A DNA stretch of 64,000 nt from Rhizophlyctis rosea (taxonomy: Eukaryota > Chytridiomycota > Chytridiomycetes > Rhizophlyctidales > Rhizophlyctidaceae). Position 1 is the stretch's first letter, and the number at the start of each line of letters is the position of its first letter. Positions 11,169 through 22,427 of this stretch are shown here, one piece after another. The stretch is taken from NCBI GenBank assembly GCA_027596075.1, contig JADGJC010000015.1, forward strand, positions 131,158 to 195,157, written 5' to 3'. Under the pieces are notes generated by a model that saw only the letters and a program-made list of their open reading frames with translations, made no database searches and was not told where the DNA came from. A program made the position numbers and the translations under genes.

Positions 11169-11783
11169 TCACGGATTCAATCTGTTGAAGAATGTGAAGC
11201 GCATCTCATTCAAGCGCACTGACTTTACAACGTAAGGATATTCGTGACGGCGTGAAGATGTGGTTGTAGCATGGAGGGCAATCTGTGAAAGTTTTTGATG
11301 ATACTTCTTCCCATCCAAAATAATCGCAAGAATAGACGCAGCTCCTCTGACCATATCCCTAACTGTTACAAACCCTACAATTTTGTATCTATCGGGCAGG
11401 CGATGAGATATAGCACACGTGGATGCAGTCATTGCAGTGCGCCCTGTCGTCTTCGACAAGAGACAAATGGCTGTCGGATATTGGTCCAACACGAACGACA
11501 GTGCGTGATACACGCAGTCTGGTCGGGGTGTGCGGGAGGAATGACCAGAAATTTGTTCGAGTGATGCTCTGTAAGCCAGATCCTGAAGGGAAAAAAAGGC
11601 AGCGGATATTTCATCTGTTGCAAAAGTGAAAGCATTCAGATCATAGTATGAAGTTGAATGTTCAATGCAAAACCAAGGAAGGGAGTAACAAGGAACCTTC
11701 GCACATGCAGACTCATCCACGTTCATCCCTTTTGCTGAAATACTCTCCATCATCCCAACAGGCGTGCCAAATTCCTTGCCCAT
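11169..11783 (-). CDS. Unrecognised minus-strand open frame, possibly spliced
   Basis: This frame stays open for about 200 codons, which is long for this moderately AT-rich interval. The composition is unremarkable, with scattered cysteines and no clear TM segment. Internal stretches such as SFVLDQYPTAICLLSK look protein-like. I recognise no family. Splice-like GT and AG sites exist but none is compelling. It could be a real gene, a spliced exon of a larger one, or a chance frame. Confidence 0.25.
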   Translation of the reverse strand: MGKEFGTPVGMMESISAKGMNVDESACAKVPCYSLPWFCIEHSTSYYDLNAFTFATDEISAAFFSLQDLAYRASLEQISGHSSRTPRPDCVYHALSFVLDQYPTAICLLSKTTGRTAMTASTCAISHRLPDRYKIVGFVTVRDMVRGAASILAIILDGKKYHQKLSQIALHATTTSSRRHEYPYVVKSVRLNEMRFTFFNRLNP

Positions 11784-12248
11784 CCAAGCATATTCGGCAT
11801 GACCCCCATCCTTCTCAACCGCCGGAGGCTTTTAGCGCTACTTTGCAGAGGTGTTTTCCTGCTTTCGCATGTGTTTTGGTCTGTGGTGAAGGACCCTGCG
11901 ACGCGAGGGAGTTGAAGAGAGCCCACTTTGTGTTCATGCAGGACCCGTGTCCCAGTCAAGGAATGTACGACACTCTCGGACCAATCGGGCATTTCGCCTT
12001 GGCGTGGCCCGGGCCACTTTGGCCCAGCTCGGGGCGAGGTCTCGGCGCTTCGCCCTCCGACAAAAACTGTCCAAGTTCCAACCCTTTTCGAATTCCCTTC
12101 CTTCCTCCACCCTCTCTGTCCTTTGTCCTTCCAACCTCATCCCACACAACATCATTCTTCCCGTCAACGAACACTTCCCTGCTTCAAAATCCGTGATTCA
12201 CTTCTCATACAACGACGCCTCCCATAAAAGCAAACAAATTCTTAAAAA
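11784..12248 (+). promoter_or_regulatory. 5' region of the MARVEL gene with a GC palindrome
   Basis: At 12004-12017 lies a perfect 14-bp palindrome, GTGGCCCGGGCCAC, about 230 nt before the start codon, in a GC-rich patch. From 12060 the sequence becomes C/T-rich, as in a fungal core promoter or leader. The palindrome could bind a dimeric factor; this is inference. Confidence 0.35.
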
Positions 12249-13375
12249 ATGGCAATAAACCCCCACGAAAAATACCTAACCCAATCCCTAACCCTCCACC
12301 TCCTCCTCCGCTCCCTCCAACTCCTCTTCGCATTCTGCTACTGCGTCTCCACCGGTTCGGGTGCTCTCCTCGCAGGATGGTGGGCCTTTGTAGGCGTTAC
12401 TACTATCCTCGGTTCCATAGTAGAAATCATCCTCCACTTCGTTGCCAGCGCCAAAGCCTCCTATCTGTCCATCCCAGAACGACATAGAATGGTGCTGGAA
12501 GCCGGGTACGATGCGCTGTACTCGTTGTTTTGGTTGATTGTAGCGGCGTGGACTGCGAGTGTTGCTGGGGAGTGTGGGAGGTGGTTTGATGGGTTTGCGG
12601 GGTGGGGGAGGGGGTTTTGTGTTGGGTTTGGGTTTGGGGCTTTCTTTGGTGAGTTATGACTTTTGGTTTTGGGTTGCTTTGCTTTTTGCTGCAGGGGGCC
12701 AGCTCGATTTTGCTTTGAGCGTTGGATAAAGGTGCACGGTTCGGTTCTGCAATTTTATGCAATGGCCGTCCGTTTGTTTACATTCGAGTTTTTTGTTTAC
12801 CGACTGGTCGTTTTCTTTTTGCTTCGAACTGAACGAGAGGCGTTCAACCGCCTTGGGCTTGAAACACGGCTAATATCACCTTCCATCTAATATATGAACA
12901 AAAAACAGGTTTTGTAGTCCTATTCCTCTTCATAGCATCCGCCTACTACAGCGTCACCAACACCTACATATCCCTCCGCAACAACGCCACACCATCCGTC
13001 TCCTCTCCTCGAACCCCATCCGCAGTCTTCGTACCCCCACCAGGCCAATACCCAACCTCTTACCAACCATGGAACGCCCCACCAACAACTTTTCCCGCCG
13101 CTCCAGCACCAGCTCTCCAATCCCAGTACGTTGTTCAACATCAGTACTCCCCTCAACCTCCTCAGGGAATGTATGCTGCTGGTGGTGCACCCGTTTTGAC
13201 AACTACACCGGAGGTTACGGCGCCCCAACCTCTTGCACCGCCTCGGAATGATTCTTTTGTGCCTCCTGGTGGTCAACCGGCGCTTGCTTCGCATCACATT
13301 GCACATCCTTCACCTGTCCTACCTGCTGATGAGACAACTACAGCACCTCCACCAGCTTCCTCCCAGCAGCTGTAA
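12249..13375 (+). CDS. MARVEL-like four-TM protein with Pro-rich tail
   Basis: Two exons fit (12249-12648, 12909-13375), giving 288 residues; the 260-nt intron is long for this window. Four hydrophobic segments are visible: LHLLLRSLQLLFAFCYCV, the WWAFVGVTTILGSIVEIILH region, YDALYSLFWLIVAAWTASVA, and GFVVLFLFIASAYYS just after the intron. This spacing fits the MARVEL domain of fungal Nce102/Fhn1-type and synaptophysin/MAL-type proteins, which organise plasma-membrane domains and vesicle traffic. The remaining 125 residues form a disordered tail rich in Pro, Gln, Ala and Tyr, possibly a docking platform for SH3 or WW partners. Assignment to MARVEL rests on topology, not on a diagnostic motif. 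The start ATG follows an A-rich leader (aaaaaATGgc). Confidence 0.65.
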
Positions 13376-14391
13376 AGCAGTTTGCATAGCTGGAAACGGT
13401 TCAGGGATGTATGGGAAGGCTTGCATATAGATATCAAGAACGATGTGCTTATGTCACATTAGTGCTTGTAGAGGTAAAAGGGGATCGGTAGCGGCGATAT
13501 TTTGTTTTGTAATTTGATGCGTTTCACTTTATATAGGTTGAATAGATGGAGTTCGGGAGCGGAGGAGCTTCTATCTATGAATGATGCTGTGAATACTTGG
13601 GGGTTACATGAACGCAAGATGCAGAAGGCAAGCCGGTGGAGCGTTCATGCATAATGGGCTACGGCAACTCATGAAGACATATCTTCCTGGTTCCCGTCAT
13701 GTGTTCTCATTATTGCTGATCTCAGCTGGAGAGTTCCTTTGCATTCTAAGGACTTGGTGGTCAGTGGAAGGTACTAACGCTCATTAGAGGCGGTTAGACC
13801 TGCTTTCCCATTCTTCGTTGCTGTATGCTGTTTACCTTGCGTAATGCGGACGTGTAGCGCTTGGTGTTCTGGAGGAGGGAACAAATCATGGGTGGGGGTG
13901 CACGTTGGATGGTGGATGAAGGGCTGCAACAGGACAGCTGACAACAGCAAGTCCTTGTGTAAAACACCAACTCCAGACTCCAGTAAGGTTTTGGGCAAAC
14001 CTCATGTGGCTGAATATGCACTCCGTCATACAAAGACACGTCGATCTCTATCATGCTTGTAACACTCGAAATGTGGAGGCGCGTTGAAAGGCGCAGATAT
14101 CTCATGCGACCCAGCATGTCGAATCCCTGCCAGAACAGGAACTCAAAACGGCAGGTTTTAGTGTTTTTGACGATGGGTTTTAGTCAAATGTGATGTGTGG
14201 ATATCGAGTCATGGTTGTGATACGAATGGGGGCCGCAGAGAAGTTGAAAACCACGCTTGCATTTGAACCCCCAGTCCCCACCTTCGAAGCGCCGTCAATA
14301 ACAGGTTCAACAACCTTCATATAAAACCCTTCCCCACTCAACACCCTCCATCCCACCCTCCAACTCACTTCCCCCTCCCCCTCGATCAACC
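13376..14391. other. Intergenic region
   Basis: No gene is supported. The last 90 nt are C-rich and G-poor and look like the leader of the esterase gene. Confidence 0.5.
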
Positions 14392-16022
14392 ATGTTCACC
14401 CTCAAACCAACCCTCCTAGCCCTCCTAACCCTCTCAACCCTCGCCACCGCCCAATCCTCCAAAGGCCTCCAACGCATCACAAACTTCGGCACAAACCCCT
14501 CCAACCTCCTCATGGACGTCTACATCCCCGACAACCTCCCCACCAAACCGCCCCTCCTCCTCGGCATCCACTGGTGCACCGGGTCCGGTGAAGCGTTTTA
14601 TACGGGAACGGAGTGGAAACAGATGGCGGATAAGTATAAGTTTGTTGTTATTTATCCGACGTGAGTTGGTGTGGGTTCGGTATATTTGGGGTGATGGGCG
14701 ATGAACCGCCATCATACATGATCCCTAACATCCAACCCCGCTCGCCAAGCGTAACCCGCACCTACGGCAACAAATGCTACGACGTCGGCTCAACCCTCTC
14801 AACAACCCACCTCGGCGGCTCCGACTCCCTCTCCATGTACTCCATGGTCCAATACGCTCTCCGAACCTACAACATCGACACCGACCGCGTCTTCGTCACC
14901 GGCCACTCCTCCGGCGGCATGTCAACTCAAATGATGGTCGGCGCGTACCCGGAAGTCTTTAAAGCCGGTGCAGCATTCGCAGGCGTGCCGTTTGCATGCT
15001 TTACTCCGCCGGATTCGAGTTTATGGAATGCTGAATGTGCGACGGGGAAGAAAGTGAAGAGTGCGAGTGGGTGGGGGGATTTGGTGCGGGGGGCATATCC
15101 CGGGTATGCGGGGGCGAGGCCGAGGGTTATGTTGTGGCATGCGCCGAATGATGATACGGTTAATTATGTTAATTTTGGGGAGGTGAGTTGGTTTTTTGTT
15201 TGTTTGGGCTTCCTTTCTTTTTGGGGCGTCCGTGACTGCTTTCTTGCTTTTTTGCAAGCATTGATGTGGCATATATCGTTATCTACCCAGGCCATCAAAC
15301 AATGGACCAATGTCCTTGGCGTGAGCCAAACCCCTTCAACCACCGATTACCCCAAATCCACATGGACCCGTACCCGCTATACCAACAGCGCCGGTGTAGT
15401 CCAAGTCGAAGCCTACTCCGTTGCAAACGGTGGACACAACGTCCTGGTTGCTGGTATGGCCGAGTACGTGGTCCAATTCTTCGGTCTGGACAAGCCTGCT
15501 AGTGGTGGTTCTGCGGTATGTGCTATCATTAGATGCCTCATTGATAAATGATTCACTGACAAATGCGATTGCAACCAGACAACTACCCGTGCAACCACAA
15601 CTACAACCGGCACCCAACCTACCCAAGGCAATGGCGGCTCCTGCACAGACATTGCGCCCTCCAGTGATTACACCTGCGCACAGCAGGCTGGCTGGGGCAA
15701 GGTAAGATCATTACCTTACCCCATCCTCCAAATATCCCTTCTCACCAAACATCACATTTACACCTAGTGCTCGGAATCCTGGATGTCAGGATACTGCAAC
15801 GCCTCTTGCGGTCGCTGCTCGGGAGGTGGTGGATCCACTCCAAACACCACCACCGCCACCCGTCTAACGACTACTACTACTACGACCAGTGGCTCCTCCG
15901 GCGGCACTAACTGTGCAGCCAAGTACGGTCAATGTGGTGGCCAAGGATACACGGGCCCGACGTGTTGTGCATCCGGATCGGCCTGCAAAGTCAGTAACCA
16001 GTGGTATTCTCAGTGTTTGTAA
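14392..16022 (+). CDS. Secreted CE1-type esterase with six-Cys module and CBM1
   Basis: Five exons fit (14392-14660, 14750-15182, 15291-15515, 15579-15701, 15768-16022), giving 434 residues in consistent phase. A signal peptide (about 1-20, ending LATAQ) precedes an alpha/beta-hydrolase of the feruloyl or acetylxylan esterase type (PHB-depolymerase-like, CE1). The nucleophile is Ser143 in GHSSG; Asp224 or Asp225 and His283 (NGGHN) probably complete the triad. A Thr linker leads to a six-cysteine module (about 325-364) with [18 protein letters not shown] and SCGRC, arranged like an ShK/CBM10-like carbohydrate-associated module. A second Thr/Ser linker ends in a canonical fungal CBM1 (last 36 residues; [22 protein letters not shown]). 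It should cleave ester side groups on xylan while anchored to cellulose. Which ester it prefers cannot be read from sequence. Confidence 0.9.
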
Positions 16023-16658
16023 GGAAAGGGGGAGGGGGTTGAGATGGGTTTTGGCGAAGAGGTTGGGTGTATGGGTTGTGGTTGCTCTCAAGTCCAGATC
16101 GGTTGTGCTGCCAGTGAACGGTTAAGCAACGTTCAAGTTTTGAGGGGTTGTAGTCCTTTTCCTGCTGGATCAGGAAGGCGTAAACGTTTGTATGATAGCG
16201 AAATATCTGGGATGCAATTTTGTCATTCGGAAGGTGTTTGGCGTGTTTTGAGCGGATGACATTGATAAAAATAATGTTCTGATCAAGGATTTCGAACATC
16301 TGTGATCAGCGTTCGATGTGCAGTGCACCTGATTCAGGTTGGGAAAGATGTTTGGGCAACGGTCTGCATCATTACGATGAGTGATGGGGATGTCCTCCGT
16401 CAAACCCATTTCACGTGAACGCTGCATGCTGGTAACATGTATGACTTGCATTATTTACACATTCAATGCCTCAATATCCTTTTGCTTTCAGGGCACTTAT
16501 TTCATATTTCATTGCAAATTGTCTACAGGCCAGTATGATCGCAGGACGTGTAAATCATACGACCGTTCAATCAACAGTGTCTCCATGCTGCCTGCGCCAG
16601 TGCAAGGCTGTAAGCCCACAGAACACTATTCCTTGACCCGAAAACCTGACATAAAATC
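16023..16658. other. Convergent intergenic region
   Basis: It lies between the 3' ends of the esterase and the CXC/NTF2-like gene. I see no gene. Confidence 0.5.
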
Positions 16659-17579
16659 TCACCACTGCCAAAGCACTTTTTGCACAACCATTCCACTCTC
16701 ACCACCACCACCACCGACCTGCGAATTTCCCGGCCTCACCAACAACTCCATCCGGAACTCCGCACTCCTACCCTGCGCATCCTGCATCGCCCCTTCCACC
16801 AACACATGTCCCGGATCCGCTCCATGCGGCGTATCTGCGATTCTCATATTGCCGAAAGTCACACGCCCTAATTGCGTTGACAGGAACTGCGATATTTGCT
16901 GCTGACCTCGCAGATGACCATGTGGGACTGTCATTTCTGCATCTGGGGCGAGCGGGAGAGGTGTTGTGGATGAGTTGGAAAGGGATTGGAAGAGGGTTGT
17001 GAGAAAGGCTTCGCGGTGGTGTGGGGTGAGGTGGAAGTGGTTTGTTTGGTGTGTTGAGTTGAGGTGAGTTTGGTGTTGGGTGTAGTTGAGGGTATTGTGG
17101 TTGTGATGGTGAGTGGCGGATTGGTCGACGTTTATTGTGATGTTGTAAATTGTATTGTTTTGAGTAGCGTTCAGTTGATTGTGTTGAGCGTAATGATTGG
17201 CGTTGTTTTGTTGAGCGTAGAGGTTGGTGATACTTTGCTGTTGGTGTGGTGAGGCTACTGGATTGGCGACGACAACGGCGCCAGAGGAGGACGGGGAAGT
17301 GGTTCCAACTGTCGAACGTTTCCGAGCGACGGTTGTGGCATCGCCGGTATTGACGCAGGCTTCACTACACCCGCAGAGAGTTTTTGAGCAAGCAAAACCG
17401 GTCTTGCGACATATGCATCTGACGGAGCCGCAGGGAGCTTTGTCACCGCCGCAGTTGCACTTTGGCAAGTTGGAGCATTCTGTGGCGTGGCACGTTCCGC
17501 AACCGGGTGTGCAAGGCAGGTTGTTGGCGCGGCAGGAACAGCGCTTTGTGTCGCAGGTGGTTTTGCACGTGCAGGGCAT
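16659..17579 (-). CDS. CXC-type Cys-rich protein with C-terminal NTF2/SnoaL-like domain
   Basis: This intronless gene encodes 306 residues from a true ATG. The first 76 residues hold about 20 cysteines in CXC-like spacing (MPCTCKTTCDTKRCSCR, then CTPGCGTC, CNCGGD, CICRK). This resembles the zinc-binding CXC repeats of tesmin/TSO1 proteins and some transposon-encoded proteins. A long Asn/His/Gln/Thr-rich linker follows (about 95-190). The C-terminus (about 195-306) resembles an NTF2/SnoaL-like cone fold, with FGNMRIADTPHGADPGHVLV and VLWQW at the end; this is pattern-level resemblance. A cysteine-rich metal or DNA binder joined to an NTF2-like dimer module is unusual. Function is unknown. Lack of introns contrasts with most neighbours and could reflect a short ancestral gene or retroposition. 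Confidence 0.7.
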   Translation of the reverse strand: MPCTCKTTCDTKRCSCRANNLPCTPGCGTCHATECSNLPKCNCGGDKAPCGSVRCICRKTGFACSKTLCGCSEACVNTGDATTVARKRSTVGTTSPSSSGAVVVANPVASPHQQQSITNLYAQQNNANHYAQHNQLNATQNNTIYNITINVDQSATHHHNHNTLNYTQHQTHLNSTHQTNHFHLTPHHREAFLTTLFQSLSNSSTTPLPLAPDAEMTVPHGHLRGQQQISQFLSTQLGRVTFGNMRIADTPHGADPGHVLVEGAMQDAQGRSAEFRMELLVRPGNSQVGGGGGESGMVVQKVLWQW

Positions 17580-18029
17580 TTCAGATGGAAAAGCGATCTG
17601 ACGAGGCAGTGTCGGAGATCTTCTGGTGGTGGGAATGAGACGGGTGCGAAAGAGGATGCGTGGGAACAGGAGTGAAGGCGGTTCTTGTTGGAGTGATTTG
17701 GATTGGAGTCAGAGTCTGCCAGACACTCCATCCGGCATGACACGTGCAAGCCACGGTAGACTCCGAGTCGGAGAGCGCGGAGCCCACGGTTCGGAGTACT
17801 CTTTATCCGAAGCGCCAGCAGGACCCAAAGAAGGTTTATCCGCCACCCAATGTGCTCGCTATCACTACAAAAGTTGCAAACTCCACAACTTTTTGTTTTT
17901 ATCCCCATATGGGCTAATACCCAATGGTGTTCGCTAACAAACCCACAATCACATTCACCAGGACCTCATCTATCAACGCAGAGCGTTGCGTCGTTTCTTG
18001 AGAGGTCATCAAGCAACCCAATCGTCAAT
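17580..18029. promoter_or_regulatory. Divergent promoter region, CXC protein and P450
   Basis: This 450-nt gap lies between two divergently transcribed starts, so it should hold both promoters. I see no clear TATA box or named operator. Confidence 0.45.
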
Positions 18030-19822
18030 ATGAACAACATCTCGTCAGTCGTTTCAGCGAACCCACTCGCAACAGCAGCCGCCGCCACAGCTCTCGCTGC
18101 AACTGCCTACTATACCTTGCGCTCTATCCCAGACAAGCCCCTGCCAAGTCTAAACGTATGGTCTCTCCTCCTCGAATCCTCCTCAACACCCTTCACTCGC
18201 CGCCTCTTCACAGCAATCAACGAGTTCCCCTCCCAAATCTTCCGTCTCACCTGCTCCCCCTTCCTCAATGTCGTCGTCCTCAAAGGCTCCCAAGGCACTA
18301 AAGCCTTCCATGGCTCCCGCGAGTTGGATCTGGGTCTAGGCTTTGACTGGCTTCTAGGTGATCTCCAGCCCAAGGAAGGCAAAGACGACCTCAACATCAT
18401 CGAGTTGTTCCTTCCCAACCTCAAACCCAAAGCAGTGGAAGTGCGCGTCGCAAAATGCATGGTTCCCACCATGGGTGCGTGGATCAAGAAGATGGAAGCT
18501 GAGGCGGGGGGTACGGGCGAAGGCGAAATACCGGATCTTATCTCTGCCATGTACAAACTCATTGTCAATATGGCTCTTCGTTCCTTTGTTGGTTACTCCA
18601 ATGGTGACAACGAAGCGCGGATTGAAAAGCTCATTGCTCTCATGGGGGAGGCAGACATCGAGAACTTGATCCGTGAGAACCCCATGCATCTGCTTACACC
18701 GTGGTGGCCCAGCCTGAAGCAGAGGAGGGATCAAACTTACAAGGCACTGCAGGCAGTGGTGAAAGATATCGTTGACGATTATTGGCTGGCCCATCCAGAC
18801 GTTCCTCTCATGGACGAAGATCTGAAGAAGGAGTACGAAGATCATGACTTGCTGGAATCTGCCATCCGGAAGGGAACTACGTGCGTTGACGGCAAGATGG
18901 TGACCAACATCCCTGCTGTTTTCAACCTCATTTACAGGTAAGCATGATATTCCTCATCGAATTGTGCATGGCCATCATTCGCATCATGCATACATCATCC
19001 ATATCATCATCTAACCCCCACCCCTTCAGCGCCCTCTTCGCCGCAGCATCAAACCAATTCGTCATCTCCGCCCTCTACCTCTACTTCCTCTCCTCAAACC
19101 CCACTGACAAAGCCCTCGTCTTAGCCGAAATCCAACCCCTCGTAACCTACCTCCGCTCCAACTCCTTCACCACCTCCCCAACCGCCCCCACTCCACCCCA
19201 CCTCACTGTCCCGGCCATCCCATTCTCCCTATCCGACGGCTTCCCGCGTCTTGAAAGCGGTGTATTTGAGACAATGAGAGTATCGATTAAGGGGTTGGCA
19301 CCGCGTGTTGCGATTCAGGATATGGAGTTTGAGGGGCATGTGATTAAGAAGGGGACTGCGGTGCTGTTTCCGCATGAGAGTGTTGGGGGGAATGAGGAGT
19401 ATCATGTTGATGCGGAGGTGTTTAAGGGTGGGAGGTTTGTTATGGAGAGTGGTGGGGTTATTAACCCACACTCTAATGGGGGCAAGTTCCTTGGATTTGG
19501 GTATGGCAGGTACGTTTGAAGGAGTTTTGCATGCAGTTTGGCACGTATGGCACTTTGTGCGTACCATATGTAAACTTGTCAAGATTCACTGACCCAATAT
19601 CTCCCTTTTTACACCGTGTTTTCGATCTTTCCAAACAGACACCCTTGTTTAGGCATGCGATTCGCCACGGGTCAGATCAAGGTCATCGTGTCCATTATAC
19701 TTGCAACATGGGACATCGAGTTCCCAGATCCACTGGGAGAGTTGCCGTTGCAACTCGTTGGCGTACTCAGGCCCGAAAAGCCGTTGAGGATGAAGTGGAA
19801 GAGGAGGGTGGATGCCTTGTAA
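18030..19822 (+). CDS. Cytochrome P450 monooxygenase, membrane-anchored
   Basis: Three exons fit (18030-18937, 19030-19509, 19639-19822), giving 523 residues with both junctions splitting codons correctly. An N-terminal Ala-rich TM anchor (about 10-30) points to the ER membrane. The ExxR motif is ETMR (Glu383, Arg386). The heme-binding loop FGYGRHPCLG is created by splicing, with the axial cysteine at 466. The total length is normal for a microsomal class II P450. The I-helix oxygen-activation motif is not obvious: the region around NQFVISALYLYF lacks a clear A/G-G-x-D/E-T. That places it with divergent families such as CYP7/CYP8/CYP51-like proteins, some of which act as isomerases or atypical monooxygenases. 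No pathway genes sit next to it, so the substrate is unknown. Confidence 0.9.
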
Positions 19823-21404
19823 GGGAAAAGGCTGTGCGCAACTTGAATGGTAGGACTAGATATACTATATTTTTAGCGTATGGAATGCGAGGATGATGGC
19901 AGCTGTATCTATGCGAATCTGTGCATTTTTGTTCATGATTGTTGTGAAATTGTATTCTTCTGTAAGTCTTCGAATGAACTGCATGCTGAGATAAAGACCA
20001 GAAAAGTCAGTAGGTTAATGCGGACCATCTTGCTGCTTCCATAGAAATTGACAAGCAGGCGGCCTTCCATCAACGTTATAAGCGGAACCGCGCACCCGTG
20101 TCACCATCTTTCCGACCACTTCTCCCACTACTTGCTGTCTGCCTGTATCATCGTGGACGCATCAGCTGCCCTTGAACACACCGCATCTACTAGGTAATGG
20201 CCGACTTGACTCATCTCGTCCAACTTCCCAGATCTAAGGGTCCTACTAATCCGTGGTTACATCTTTCACCTGTCAAATGACCACTCCACATGGTGGCACC
20301 ACGGGTCCGGGAACAGCCACAAGTTCTATTTATAGCGCGCTTCATGGCTGTGCCATCCCCCGAGCCCCACCACGCGTGACATGAATCAGGGTCTTATGGT
20401 TTGGGCCCAAATCCGACATCCTGGGTGGTGGCGTCTAAAGGAAAATGCTGTGTATGGTTGTATGTAACAAGAATAGCAAGGACGTAAATTGATGGGAAGA
20501 TTTAGATGAGGTGATGGAACATGCCGAGTTGAGACGAGGAGAATGATTGATGTGAGGTTGCTAGAAAGTTTAGGAGTTGAATGGCGAGGCTCCCATAGTG
20601 GTTTGATGAGACTGTTGAAGGAGCATAGGGTTGTGGGGTAAGAAAACACACTTTTTGACCCTTGTGCAACCCAACCATCTTCTTTGGAGGAGCTCATACA
20701 CTTTTGGCATAACAAAAGGGGATTCGGGACGATCCAGCAGACTGGAAGATCCAACTGTTCGGATCATTAGAACCGTTTTGCACCTGACACCACCAACTGG
20801 GATGTTCGTAGTCTTCTAAACCTATACAAAATCGGAGTCGCCAACTACATCCGGAGTCTGGACCCAAACTGAGGACTGTACGAGTCTGTACGAGTCGCGT
20901 GCCCAAGCCACCAACCGCTCATCGAACATCATCCCGTCACTCCGCTACGATCCTACGCCCCACGGTCAAGTTTCGGAGGGGTTGTGTGCCACAATTAGCA
21001 TAGCGGAAGTCCCTCGCGGGTTCAGCAAATCTTGAGAGTCTGAGACTGACCGGATCTTCGCCTGACTTTCATGACCGTGTGTTGTTTGTATTGTCAATCT
21101 TTTTTTCTTGTTCCTCTTTCCAACTTCTTTGCGGTTTTTGAAACCTTTGCGTATTCGGGTTTTACGTATCAAGTCAACTGCCGTAGTGTCGCTTTTACGT
21201 TTCGACGAAACGAACGTGTGATTATACTTGTAACGTCGTGTCATAGGTAGGTATCTGTTACGTTGATTGATTTTGATCATCACTAAACGTGCCATCCTGC
21301 AGCCCAACTTTGTACAAAGTTCACTCCATCCGACCATCGTCAACATTATACCACATAAGATCTTACTGATACTCAACCTACAGTAGCAACTTACATACGT
21401 CACC
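19823..21404. other. Intergenic region
   Basis: No gene is supported on either strand. A minus-strand open stretch near 20966-21418 lacks domain-like content. A 10-nt unit, TCTGTACGAG, occurs with a partial second copy near 20876-20896. The final 250 nt form the presumed promoter of the GATA gene. Confidence 0.45.
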
Positions 21405-22427
21405 ATGGCCCCACGCAAGGCGGTTCACCCACCCATTTCGGCTGCCAAGGTTCGGTCCATGCGGGGTGTTACCTTCACTCTCGACATCAAGCTCACTTCA
21501 TCACCATCGCAATCATCCAATGATGGAACCAGTGCTGAAGCTACCGTCTCGTGCACTTTGGAATCTCGAATCCTGAGCGTGACATCTCAAGCCCTTGCAA
21601 CAAGATGGAAATACCCATACACCGGCCCCACCAAAAGTTCCACCAGACGGACCAAACCCTCCACCAAATACCAATCCTACGAAACCGACTCCACATTCCC
21701 CTTCTCCTCATCACAACCCGAGCCCACCGGCCGTCGTCCCCGTCGCACCTTTCAACCCTCCGCCTCCTCCCGCCGCTCCCGTTCCATCACCCCACCACCC
21801 ACCCGCACACCCAAACCCCAACAACGTCGAACCTCCGCCTCAAAAGAAACCACCAAATACACCCGCACAATAACCCACGCCACATCCACCCCAGGCGTCT
21901 GCCACTCCTGCGGCACCACGAAAACCGGCCAATGGCGCCGCGGACCCGCGGGTCCACGCACGCTGTGCAATGCGTGTGGGTTGGAGTTTGCGAAGAAGAT
22001 CCGGAAGACGCAGGAGATGTATGGGTGGAATGCCAAGAAGGCTGAGGAGGCGGTTAAGGCTGAGTGGGTGAGGGAGAAGGGAGGGTTGAAGGTTGGGTTG
22101 GATGAGGAGGGTGGTGCTGCTATGGAGGTCGAGGAGGAAGTGGAAGTTCCTACTGAGGCGGCTGCTGGTCCATCAAGTTTCGGCAGCGGTACGCCGTCGA
22201 CGTCACCTCCACCCCACACGTCTTCGTCACCACCGGCGGCTGATACGGACTTGCGTCGTGGGTCGTCGTCATCGGCATCTACTACGGCATCGTCCTCCGC
22301 TTCGCCGGCGTCGGAACCGGAGCCTGAGCCGTCTACTCCGCCCTATGAGCATGCTCCCATTGCTGACGCCGCCAAGACTGACGCCGACTACAAGCGGTAC
22401 GATCCTGTGAGGAGTCTTTGGGGTTGA
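21405..22427 (+). CDS. GATA-type zinc-finger transcription factor
   Basis: This single exon encodes 340 residues from an ATG in good context (caccATGg). One zinc finger is clear: Cys166 and Cys169, an 18-residue loop ([18 protein letters not shown]), then Cys188 and Cys191 in [12 protein letters not shown]. The CX2C-X18-CX2C spacing is that of plant-type and WC-2-like fungal GATA factors, not the 17-residue loop of nitrogen regulators. WC-2 proteins carry a PAS domain before the finger; I see none here. Residues 60-160 are basic, Ser/Thr/Pro-rich and probably disordered. The C-terminal 120 residues are acidic, then Ser/Pro-rich, a plausible activation region. It should bind GATA sites in the nucleus; targets are unknown. 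Confidence 0.9.
   Translation: MAPRKAVHPPISAAKVRSMRGVTFTLDIKLTSSPSQSSNDGTSAEATVSCTLESRILSVTSQALATRWKYPYTGPTKSSTRRTKPSTKYQSYETDSTFPFSSSQPEPTGRRPRRTFQPSASSRRSRSITPPPTRTPKPQQRRTSASKETTKYTRTITHATSTPGVCHSCGTTKTGQWRRGPAGPRTLCNACGLEFAKKIRKTQEMYGWNAKKAEEAVKAEWVREKGGLKVGLDEEGGAAMEVEEEVEVPTEAAAGPSSFGSGTPSTSPPPHTSSSPPAADTDLRRGSSSSASTTASSSASPASEPEPEPSTPPYEHAPIADAAKTDADYKRYDPVRSLWG

Noticed and set aside
20966..21418. Minus-strand open frame of about 150 codons
   Set aside because: Its composition is random-like, with no signal peptide or motif, and it overlaps the GATA promoter.
21551..22045. Alternative frame of about 160 codons in the GATA exon
   Set aside because: It is a shadow of the GATA factor, which has a clear zinc finger in the other frame.
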